In this document: piece by piece, positions 16,345-23,179 of the stretch
Position numbering within the stretch: position 1 is the stretch's first letter
Layout: every line of letters starts with the position of its first letter
Origin: an uncultured Paraprevotella sp.
Lineage (GTDB): Bacteria; Bacteroidota; Bacteroidia; Bacteroidales; Bacteroidaceae
Direction of reading: 5' to 3'
Assembly (NCBI GenBank): GCA_944321365.1
Contig: CALULA010000019.1
Coordinates: 1 to 38,948 of the forward strand
DNA length: 38,948 bases
Translations under genes and position numbers: made by a program
The notes under the pieces: model-generated
What the model saw: the letters and a program-made list of their open reading frames with translations, nothing else
Databases searched by the model: none
Told to the model about the DNA's origin: nothing

Positions 16345-17646
16345 TTATTTACTCCAGAACCAGCCTACGTAGGCCACGCCGATGGCAAACTCGTTCTCGC
16401 TGTTGTACTTTCCGCCGCCGATGCGTCGTGTGGTGTAGTCGGCCTTGAACACCAGGTTGGGCAGGGCTTTCCAGTTGAGGCCTGCCGTCCACATGCTGAC
16501 CTGTTCGCGGTTGTCTGCTCCCTGCCGGGTGATGACTTCTTCTTGCGGATTGTAATATTCATACCGCGCAAAGGGGTAGAACACCGGGCATTTGGGCGTG
16601 CCGCAGATGCCCTGCAGGTTCAGTCCCAGTTCCGCACCGTAGCTTACGGCCCGCTTGGCCACGGGGCTTAGGCGGCTGTAAGGGCTTGCATTGCCGGAGT
16701 TTCTGATGAGCGAGCTGACCTTGTCCGATTTGCCCAGGTTGCCGAAGATGCAGTTGCCGCGGAACGTCAGGAAGCGGTTGGCATACTGCGCGTCCACCGT
16801 ATAAATGCGCAGAGGGATGTCGCCGGCGTCCTTGTAGGTGTTCGGTTTGTCGGAGTTGGCCCCGATGTTGTTGCAGAAGTACCACGACGCCCCTACACGC
16901 AGCCCCGGCACTCCGCGGTAGTCGATGCGGGCCACATAGGCGGGCGAGGTGAAATTGTCTTCCTCGAAGAAGCCCTGCTTGCCGCTGCCGGCCCATGTGG
17001 AACGGTCAAACCCGTCGGCGTTCAGTCCGGTCACCACCATGGCCTGGTAGTCGAACGTTGCCCAGCCTTTTCCCAGTGTACCGAACAGCTCTACGCCGGT
17101 TTCGTGCCATGTGGAGGGAATGATGGTGGTCTCACCTTCCGGCCGGCTCGTGCCGAAGAAGTTGACTGGTTCATGATGGGCATTGGTCAGTCCCACGGGG
17201 AGAACCATGTGGCCCACGCGAACGTTGATTTCCGGCAGGATGAGTCGGGTGATATGGAATTGTTCCAGAGCCACTTCACCGCCTTTCTCCACCTCCGTCT
17301 CATATTCTCCGTTCTCGCTGTTCTCCAGCTCGAAAGCCGTTCCCGTACCGCCGCTTTCAAATTCAATCTCCGCACCCAGCAGCCACTTGGACGTGAACTT
17401 GTAGTCGAAAGCCAGCACGAAGCGCGGGATGGAGATGGTGTTGCGGTGCATCTTGGGATTGCCTTCCGCGTTGCCGTAGTAGCGGTTGGTGCCATAGTCT
17501 TTGAAGTTGGCCAACATCTCGCCGTATCCGCCCACGCGGAATTTTTCAAAAGAGCTGAAGGAGCCTTCGCTTTCCTGTGCCGAAACACTACTAAAGGCAG
17601 TCAGGGCGGCGAAGGCTACGGTCAGCATATTTTCCCTTCTTCTCAT
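16345..17646 (-). CDS. Outer-membrane porin-like protein leading the imelysin operon
   Basis: A 433-residue protein with a signal peptide (cut after VSAQ or nearby) and porin-like alternating beta strands. Examples are FRVGGYGEMLANFKDYG at the N-terminus, ISIPRFVLAFDYKFTSKWLLGAEIEFE, LPEINVRVGHMVLPVGLTN and HETGVELFGTLG. It lacks a terminal aromatic residue (it ends in WFWSK), but aromatics are two and four residues from the end. It is the first gene of the minus-strand cluster, directly behind a complete promoter (17700-17730). Position as the leading gene suggests it provides the outer-membrane route for whatever the imelysin and DHOR lipoproteins handle. The substrate is unknown. Confidence 0.75.
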   Translation of the reverse strand: MRRRENMLTVAFAALTAFSSVSAQESEGSFSSFEKFRVGGYGEMLANFKDYGTNRYYGNAEGNPKMHRNTISIPRFVLAFDYKFTSKWLLGAEIEFESGGTGTAFELENSENGEYETEVEKGGEVALEQFHITRLILPEINVRVGHMVLPVGLTNAHHEPVNFFGTSRPEGETTIIPSTWHETGVELFGTLGKGWATFDYQAMVVTGLNADGFDRSTWAGSGKQGFFEEDNFTSPAYVARIDYRGVPGLRVGASWYFCNNIGANSDKPNTYKDAGDIPLRIYTVDAQYANRFLTFRGNCIFGNLGKSDKVSSLIRNSGNASPYSRLSPVAKRAVSYGAELGLNLQGICGTPKCPVFYPFARYEYYNPQEEVITRQGADNREQVSMWTAGLNWKALPNLVFKADYTTRRIGGGKYNSENEFAIGVAYVGWFWSK

Positions 17647-17699
17647 CTTTTTATTAATTTTATTATCTTTTATTGCTCACAATGTCCGTTTCTCGCTTG

Positions 17700-17730
17700 C
17701 AAAGTTACCCCACCTGTTAAAAAAGCACAA
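17700..17730 (-). promoter_or_regulatory. Promoter of the porin-imelysin-DHOR operon
   Basis: On the minus strand TAACTTTG (17707 to 17700) is a perfect -7 element and TTG (17730 to 17728) lies 20 bases upstream. The expected RNA start is near 17695, leaving a leader of about 50 nt before the ATG at 17646. It shares the 240-base divergent region with the hemerythrin-LuxR gene, so operators for that regulator could lie here. I could not identify a clear Fur or Fnr box. Confidence 0.75.
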
Positions 17731-17889
17731 TACGCAAAAATGGGCATTTTCGGGCAAGGGGGTGATTAGGGCACTGACATCTGTCTGCAGGCTTCTTACC
17801 CACTCCGGGCAAATAATACCTAATTGTAGTGATTGTGCGAGTCAGATTTTTTTCCGTTCTTTGCAGAAACTTTAATGATTGGGGGCAAA

Positions 17890-18870
17890 ATGTCTGAGAA
17901 GTATAAGGAGACCGACCACATGGGAGACATCATTTGCGATGATTATCGCATCTTGCAAGTGATCAGTCGGTTTGGTCTCACTTTGGGATTTGGCGATCAT
18001 ACGGTGGCGGAGACCTGCCAGGCGGCGGGTGTGGATGCGCCGACTTTCCTGGCCGTGGTGAACTTCATCCGTTCCAACGGGCGTCCGGCGAATATGTCCG
18101 ATGTGGTGGACACGATATCTCTTTCGGCATTGATGAACTATCTGAGCCGTTCGCACGACTACTTCGTGAAGTTCCGTCTGCCGGCCATCCGCCGCAAGCT
18201 CATCGAGTCTATCGACTGTTCGGCACGCAATCAGATTGCTTTCCTCATCCTGAAGTTCTATGATGAGTTCGCTGCCGAGGTGGGGCGTCACATGGATTAT
18301 GAGGACAAACACATCCACACCTACGTGAACGACTTGATGGCGGGAGTGAGGACCGATCCGGGCGTGAACATTCACCGCCTGTCGCATCAGCATCACGACA
18401 ATCATGCCCAGATAGAAAAGAGCCTGTCGGAGCTGAAGAGCATCATCATCAAGTACTATCCCACGGACAGCAATGCCCAGTTGCTGAACGATGTGTTGAT
18501 AGACCTTTTCATGACTGAAGAGGACTTGTTCAGCCATTGCCACATGGAGGACACTCTTTTCCTGGAAGCCGTGGCGCAGCTTGAAGAGCAGCGGCGGGAG
18601 CAGGAAGGCGAAGGCGGCGTCGGCGAAGAGGAGCAGGAGCCTGAGCAGAATGTGACCGACGCGCTCAGCGAACGGGAGAAAGAGGTGATTGTCTGCGTGG
18701 TGAAGGGGCTGTCGAACAAGGAAATAGCCGAACAGCTCTACATCTCGGTCAACACGGTGATGACGCACAGGCGCAACATCAGCCGCAAACTGCAAATCCA
18801 TTCGCCTGCCGGACTGACCATCTATGCCATCGTGAACGGGCTGATCAAATTGGAGGACGTGAAACTGTGA
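17890..18870 (+). CDS. Hemerythrin (RIC-like) domain fused to LuxR-type HTH: putative iron/O2/NO-sensing regulator
   Basis: A 326-residue cytoplasmic protein. Residues 5-70 resemble the N-terminal ScdA/DUF542 domain of RIC/YtfE proteins, but the usual Cys-Cys pair is replaced (LTLGFGDHTVAETCQAAGVD). Residues about 85-230 form a hemerythrin four-helix domain with a full ligand set: His89, HMDYE (134-138), HHDNH (168-172) and HCHMED (216-221). An acidic linker (about 231-257) leads to a LuxR HTH at about 257-318 (LSEREKEVIVCVVKGLSNKEIAEQLYISVNTVMTHRRNI). I chose ATG 17890, preceded by GGGGGC; ATG 17875 and a further upstream start remain possible. It is divergent from the imelysin operon and co-directional with the LOG gene 25 bases on. 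It likely senses diiron redox state, O2 or NO and regulates the neighbouring iron genes. The targets are inferred. Confidence 0.85.
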   Translation: MSEKYKETDHMGDIICDDYRILQVISRFGLTLGFGDHTVAETCQAAGVDAPTFLAVVNFIRSNGRPANMSDVVDTISLSALMNYLSRSHDYFVKFRLPAIRRKLIESIDCSARNQIAFLILKFYDEFAAEVGRHMDYEDKHIHTYVNDLMAGVRTDPGVNIHRLSHQHHDNHAQIEKSLSELKSIIIKYYPTDSNAQLLNDVLIDLFMTEEDLFSHCHMEDTLFLEAVAQLEEQRREQEGEGGVGEEEQEPEQNVTDALSEREKEVIVCVVKGLSNKEIAEQLYISVNTVMTHRRNISRKLQIHSPAGLTIYAIVNGLIKLEDVKL

Positions 18871-18895
18871 GCATTCCTTTTTGAAACACTACGAT

Positions 18896-19435
18896 ATGAA
18901 GAATGTGGGAGTCTTTTGCGCGGCGTCAGACGAACTCGATGCCGCTTGTTATGACATGGGCGCAGATTTTGGCCGATGGTTGGGCGAACATGGCCTGACG
19001 TTAGTCTACGGAGGCGCGGATTCCGGCCTGATGGAGGCCGTGGCCGGGGGCGTGAAGGCTGCCGGCGGGCATGTGGTGGGCGTGGTGCCTCGCATACTGG
19101 AGGTGCGGCGCAAGGTGAGCATGTATGTGGACGAGATAGTGCATTGCAACGACCTGACCGACCGCAAAGCCATCATGACGGAGCGGAGCGACATCCTGGT
19201 GGCCTTGCCGGGCGGCATCGGTACGCTCGACGAGGTGTTTACGGTCATGGCAGCCAGCAGCATTGGCTATCACGACAAGCGTGTGGTACTGTTTGCTCTT
19301 GACGGGTTTTGGGACGGACTGGTCCGTGTGTTGCAGGACATGGACCGCAAGCATTTCATCAATGTTCCTTTGGAGCGTTATCTTGCGGTGGCCCGTTCGT
19401 GGGACGAACTGGGGGCATTGTTGCTGACGGAATAG
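18896..19435 (+). CDS. LOG-family protein (TIGR00730, nucleoside monophosphate phosphoribohydrolase-like)
   Basis: A 179-residue Rossmann-fold protein of the LOG/YgdH type. The family signature PGGIGTLDEVF (PGGxGTxxE) is near residue 106, preceded by MTERSD with the conserved Arg. The N-terminus VGVFCAASDELD and VYGGADSGLMEAVAGG match the family pattern. Members hydrolyse nucleoside 5'-monophosphates at the N-glycosidic bond; in plants and some bacteria they activate cytokinin. I start at ATG 18896; a TTG at 18881 is less likely. It is 25 bases downstream of the hemerythrin-LuxR gene, so they form a two-gene unit ended by the hairpin at 19482-19525. The physiological substrate here is not known. 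Confidence 0.92.
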   Translation: MKNVGVFCAASDELDAACYDMGADFGRWLGEHGLTLVYGGADSGLMEAVAGGVKAAGGHVVGVVPRILEVRRKVSMYVDEIVHCNDLTDRKAIMTERSDILVALPGGIGTLDEVFTVMAASSIGYHDKRVVLFALDGFWDGLVRVLQDMDRKHFINVPLERYLAVARSWDELGALLLTE

Positions 19436-19481
19436 TAGCGTATAGGCCAGCGGAAGTGGCAAACCTTTGATTTTCTCTGAG

Positions 19482-19525
19482 CGGACGTGCGCGTGGTGAT
19501 TTTTCTCCGCGCCCGTCCGTTTCTT
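19482..19525 (+). terminator. Terminator of the regulator-LOG operon
   Basis: CGGACGTGCGCG (19482-19493) pairs with CGCGCCCGTCCG (19508-19519) with one mismatch. The loop is 14 nt and TTTCTT follows. It lies 46 bases after the LOG stop codon. Confidence 0.75.
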
Positions 19526-19571
19526 GTTTCCGGACTGCTTTCCGTTCCTGATTTCACGTGCCGGAGATTTG

Positions 19572-19667
19572 TTGCGGAGTCCGTGCAGGTCTTATGCGCA
19601 AGGACGGTTGCGTTTTTGCGCATAAAATGTTTCAGTCTTGCGCAAGGATTTTGTCGGTATTGTACAT
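19572..19667. repeat. 22-bp-phased palindrome array 2
   Basis: Units TTGCGGAG (centre 19575.5), ATGCGCAA (19597.5), TTGCGCAT (19619.5), TTGCGCAA (19641.5) and a degenerate TTGTACAT (19663.5) are all exactly 22 bp apart. The last unit touches the TGA stop codon of the minus-strand pfkB-like gene (19667-19669). As in array 1, the array lies between the stop of a minus-strand gene and the terminator of a convergent plus-strand gene. Confidence 0.85.
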
Positions 19668-20611
19668 CAGGCCGGATTTCCGTGCCATTCGTCAGCCATT
19701 TGCTGCCCGAAATCCATGTCGATGGAGTTGTAGATGCTGGCACAGACGTTGGCTGAGAAACGTCGGCCGCAGTCGATAAGCCGTTTCCAGTTTTCGTCGG
19801 ACAGGGCAGGCAGGCAGTTGCGCCGGATATCGTAGCGCACCAGTCCGTAGATGAAACCGGCGTTGAAGTTGTCGCCTGCGCCGATGGTGCTTACGGTGTG
19901 TACGGGAGGCACCTCGAAGCGGGCTGTACCGGTGGGAGTGCATAGCACGATGTCTTCGGCACCGCAGGTGCAGATGAACAAGGGGCAGAAAGGAGCGATG
20001 TGGCGATGATAGATTTCCTCCGCATCGCGCAGACCGTACATCACTTCAAAGTCGTCGACCGATCCGCGCACGATGTCGGCCAGTCTGAAATTCTCTTGTA
20101 TGGCCGGGAGCAGTTCGGCCACGCGGTCGGCATAAGTGCGGCGGTAGTTCAGGTCATAGTATAAGATGGCCTGCTTCTGACGGGCTTGTTCCAGAAACAG
20201 CCTGACTTGTTGTCGGATGTGCGGATTGATGGCGTAATAGGAGCCGAATTGTACGATGTCGTCGGCTGTTATTGCGGGAGGAGCAAAGCCGGGCAGGCTG
20301 TGTGGCGGCTGTTTGTAGAACATGTAGTGCGCGTCGTTCCGTTCATCCAGGAATGCCAATGAAACAGCCGACTGTATGTCATCGCGCATACGTAGGAAAC
20401 TGTCGTCCACATGATTGGCACGCAGGAAGGCTGCAATGCGCCGTCCCACTTCATCACGTCCCGTTTCACCGAGAAAAATGGCCGGAATGCCCGCCCGGCC
20501 TATTGAGATGATGCTGTTGAACGACGAGCCTCCCGGAACGGCTGCCGTAGGCTGTTCTCCATGAAATATGATATCCATGATGGTTTCTCCCATCCCTATG
20601 ACTTTGCGCAT
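19667..20611 (-). CDS. PfkB-family carbohydrate kinase
   Basis: A 314-residue ribokinase-like sugar kinase that transfers phosphate from ATP to a sugar hydroxyl. The first PfkB signature is PGGSSFNSIISIGRAG near residues 26-41. The second is TIGAGDNFNAGF near residues 243-254, where the Asp of GAGD is the catalytic base. MGETIMDIIF opens the fold. The length is normal. In Bacteroidetes, genes of this kind are often called fructokinase, but substrate-specific residues cannot be read reliably here. It stands alone between a promoter at 20641-20648 and palindrome array 2, which starts at its stop codon. Confidence 0.9.
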   Translation of the reverse strand: MRKVIGMGETIMDIIFHGEQPTAAVPGGSSFNSIISIGRAGIPAIFLGETGRDEVGRRIAAFLRANHVDDSFLRMRDDIQSAVSLAFLDERNDAHYMFYKQPPHSLPGFAPPAITADDIVQFGSYYAINPHIRQQVRLFLEQARQKQAILYYDLNYRRTYADRVAELLPAIQENFRLADIVRGSVDDFEVMYGLRDAEEIYHRHIAPFCPLFICTCGAEDIVLCTPTGTARFEVPPVHTVSTIGAGDNFNAGFIYGLVRYDIRRNCLPALSDENWKRLIDCGRRFSANVCASIYNSIDMDFGQQMADEWHGNPA

Positions 20612-20640
20612 GCTGGTTGTTTCTGAAATGAAGTTTACTG

Positions 20641-20648
20641 CAAAAGTA
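20641..20648 (-). promoter_or_regulatory. -7 promoter element of the pfkB-like gene
   Basis: On the minus strand it reads TACTTTTG, matching TAnnTTTG. It ends 29 bases before the ATG at 20611. A TTTG occurs only 12 bases upstream, not at the normal spacing. Confidence 0.55.
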
Positions 20649-20963
20649 CAATTAGAAAGACAAACTTCTCATTTTTCGCGGCAATTTTAATGTTTTTCAT
20701 GTAAAAATATGTCCTCAGACCTTTGGGGATGTGCAGATGAGGTTTTATGACGGCGGTTGATGCGGAGGCCTGACGGCTTGAATACGGACTGGGTAAGCGG
20801 ACAGAACGGCGGGCGGGGAGGAGCAAGGACGTGAAAGATGTCCGGGCAAGATATTGACGTATGGAAAGGCAGCCGGAAGCAGTCTGTTCCTTTTGGGCCG
20901 GCCTTTAATGTGAATTATATATAAAAGGAAGCTGTCATTGGCCTGTATCTCGGTGATTTGCCT

Positions 20964-20971
20964 TACCTTTG
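20964..20971 (+). promoter_or_regulatory. -7 promoter element likely serving the DEAD-box helicase
   Basis: TACCTTTG matches TAnnTTTG; the nearest TTG upstream is 23 bases away (20938-20940), slightly too far. The RNA would begin near 20976 and leave a leader of about 110 nt before the TTG start at 21089. Such a leader is long compared with most genes in this window. Confidence 0.5.
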
Positions 20972-21088
20972 CACCCTGATGATTGCGGGCGGTTTTCAGG
21001 CGTTTCATGTCCAAGGGGGTAACATTTGTTCTTATGCACGCCTTATGTACTGCCCTTGTTGTATTGTTCATTAAAAATTATAAGCGTA

Positions 21089-23020
21089 TTGAAAACATTT
21101 GAAGAGCTTGGGGTTTCGTCCGAAATCCGCCAGGCAATCGAGGAGTTGGGGTACGAGCATCCTATGCCCGTACAGGAAGAGGTTATTCCTTATTTGCTGG
21201 GAGAGAACAATGATGTAGTGGCACTGGCACAGACCGGTACGGGAAAAACGGCGGCGTATGGCTTGCCGGTCTTGCAGAAAATCGACCCGGAAAAGCGTGA
21301 GACGCAGGCTTTGATACTGAGTCCGACCCGTGAGCTTTGCTTGCAGATTGCCGATGATTTGGAGAATTATTCCAAATATCTTCCGGGTGTGCGCGTATTG
21401 CCGGTTTATGGCGGCGCGAATATAGAGCCGCAGATCCGCACGCTCAAGAAAGGCGTGCAGGTGATTGTGGCTACGCCCGGCCGTCTGATTGACCTGATGG
21501 AGCGCGGGGCAGCCTCGCTGGAACACGTGGAGAATGTCGTACTTGATGAGGCTGATGAGATGTTGTCGATGGGTTTTTCGGAAAGTATCGACAAGATTCT
21601 CTCCGGAGTGCCTGAGAATCACAACACGTTGCTTTTCTCGGCTACGATGAGCCGCGAGATAGAGCGCATTTCCAAAAAGTATCTTCGCAATGCCAGGGAA
21701 ATTGTAGTAGGCTCACGCAATGAGGGGGCGGAAACGGTGAATCATGTATATTATATGGTACATGCAAAGGACAAGTATCTGGCCTTGAAGCGCGTGGTGG
21801 ATTATTATCCGAAGATTTACGCCATCATCTTTTGCCGTACCCGGATGGAGACGCAGGAAGTGGCCGATAAGCTGATTCAGGACGGTTACAATGCAGAAGC
21901 TCTGCACGGTGATCTGTCGCAGCAACAGCGCGACCTGACCATGCAGAAGTTCCGTCAGCATCGCGTGCAGTTCCTGGTGGCAACAGACGTGGCAGCGCGT
22001 GGATTGGACGTTGAAGACCTGACGCATGTCATCAATTATGGTTTGCCTGATGATGTGGAGAACTATACTCACCGCAGTGGACGTACAGGTCGTGCGGGCA
22101 AGAAAGGGACGAGCATCTGCATCATTCATACCCGCGAACGTGGAAAGGTGCGGTCCATAGAGAAGGTTATCGGTAAGGAGTTTGTGAAAGGCGAGTTGCC
22201 CAGCGGTAAGGAAATCTGCGAAAAGCAGCTTTATAAGGTCATCGATGACATCGAGCGCGTGGAAGTAGATGAGGACGAAATCGCTCAGTTCCTGCCGGAA
22301 GTATACCGGAAATTGGAGTGGCTGGACAAGGAAGACCTGATTAAGCGCGTGGTGAGTCGCGAATTTGGCCGCTTCCTGCAGTACTATGCCAATGCTCCGG
22401 AAATAGCGGAGCCGGGTACCGAGCGCGGCAAGGCAGACCGGAAAGGCAAGAAAGGAAGCCGCCGTGCGGAGGAAGGGTTCACCCGTTTGTTCCTGAGTGT
22501 GGGCAAGACCGACGGATTCTATGCCAAGGAAATCATGAAACTGGTGAACGATCATGTGCATGGCAAAGTGGAAATCGGGCGGATAGACCTGATGAAGAGC
22601 TTTTCATTCTTCGAGGTTCCGCAGGAAGATGCCGACCGTGTAATGAAAGCTTTGTCCGGGGTGTCGGTTAAGGGACGGAAAGTAACGGTGGAAGTTGCCA
22701 CAAGCGAGGCGCATGAGAATGGAGACGGACATCGTGGAAATGTGCGGGGCAAGAAGAAAACGGCCACCGGAAGGGCTTATGATGAGGCATCGGTCAAGCG
22801 TGGCAGGGACGGTAAGTCTAAGGAGGCCCATGAAACAAAGAAGAAGAACAAGACCGTTAAGCCGTCGCGTGAGGAGCGCGGATATACTTCGCCGCGCGGC
22901 AAGATGTTCACGAAAGATGACTGGAAGCAGTTCTTTGACTCATCTGCTGATGGCGAACTGAAGGGTGAAGTGCCGGATTTCTCTGAAGAAGGCTGGGCAC
23001 GCCGTTACCCCAAGAAGTAA
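21089..23020 (+). CDS. DEAD-box ATP-dependent RNA helicase with DbpA-type RNA-binding domain
   Basis: A 643-residue cytoplasmic RNA helicase. All core motifs are present: Q-motif region (TFEELGVSS...PMPVQEEVIP), I AQTGTGKT (about 47-54), Ia PTREL, Ib TPGRL, II DEAD (about 151-154), III SAT, V TDVAARGLD and VI HRSGRTGRAG. A DbpA-like RNA-binding fold follows at about 465-537 (RLFLSVGKTDGFYAKEI). The Lys/Arg-rich tail is typical of rRNA-associated helicases. No ATG is available at the N-terminus: the conserved KTFEELG is preceded by a TTG at 21089, which I take as the start; an upstream TTG (21026) would add 21 unlike residues. The likely role is ribosome assembly or cold adaptation. The gene is monocistronic. 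Confidence 0.93.
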   Translation: MKTFEELGVSSEIRQAIEELGYEHPMPVQEEVIPYLLGENNDVVALAQTGTGKTAAYGLPVLQKIDPEKRETQALILSPTRELCLQIADDLENYSKYLPGVRVLPVYGGANIEPQIRTLKKGVQVIVATPGRLIDLMERGAASLEHVENVVLDEADEMLSMGFSESIDKILSGVPENHNTLLFSATMSREIERISKKYLRNAREIVVGSRNEGAETVNHVYYMVHAKDKYLALKRVVDYYPKIYAIIFCRTRMETQEVADKLIQDGYNAEALHGDLSQQQRDLTMQKFRQHRVQFLVATDVAARGLDVEDLTHVINYGLPDDVENYTHRSGRTGRAGKKGTSICIIHTRERGKVRSIEKVIGKEFVKGELPSGKEICEKQLYKVIDDIERVEVDEDEIAQFLPEVYRKLEWLDKEDLIKRVVSREFGRFLQYYANAPEIAEPGTERGKADRKGKKGSRRAEEGFTRLFLSVGKTDGFYAKEIMKLVNDHVHGKVEIGRIDLMKSFSFFEVPQEDADRVMKALSGVSVKGRKVTVEVATSEAHENGDGHRGNVRGKKKTATGRAYDEASVKRGRDGKSKEAHETKKKNKTVKPSREERGYTSPRGKMFTKDDWKQFFDSSADGELKGEVPDFSEEGWARRYPKK

Positions 23021-23041
23021 CCGGTTTGTCTGTTTATTAAA

Positions 23042-23128
23042 GATGCTCCGCCTCATGTCCGGGCGGCACGTTGCAGGGCGTTGCTTTTCCTGCCGTGTTT
23101 CCGGTCGTGAGGCGGAGCATCCTTTTCT
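23042..23128 (+). terminator. Large inverted repeat ending the helicase transcript
   Basis: GATGCTCCGCCTCA (23042-23055) and TGAGGCGGAGCATC (23108-23121) are perfect 14-bp arms around a 52-nt interior that can form a smaller GCAGG/CCTGC stem. A short tail CTTTTCT follows. The long loop makes it unusual as a terminator. Confidence 0.65.
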
Positions 23129-23137
23129 GGATATGGG

Positions 23138-23175
23138 GTCTTCCCGTTGCCGGTGAGCACCGGCAACGGGAAGAC
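23138..23175. terminator. Strong bidirectional hairpin between helicase and metallopeptidase-like genes
   Basis: Perfect 18-bp arms (23138-23155 and 23158-23175, GTCTTCCCG...CGGGAAGAC) with a 2-nt AG centre. It starts 4 bases after the stop codon of the minus-strand gene and 117 bases after the helicase stop, so it can terminate both. On the plus strand TGTTTCATTT follows. Confidence 0.8.
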
Positions 23176-23179
23176 TGTT

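Larger units (their letters stand above)
20612..21088. other. Divergent intergenic region between pfkB-like and helicase genes
   Basis: No credible gene is seen. It holds the pfkB-like promoter (20641-20648) at one side and the likely helicase promoter (20964-20971) at the other, followed by a helicase leader of about 110 nt. The middle part (about 20740-20930) is G-rich and otherwise featureless to my reading. Confidence 0.5.

Noticed and set aside
17840..17875. Promoter GTTCTTTG for the hemerythrin-LuxR gene
   Set aside because: Two mismatches to TAnnTTTG at the most conserved positions and no -33 element; too weak to list.
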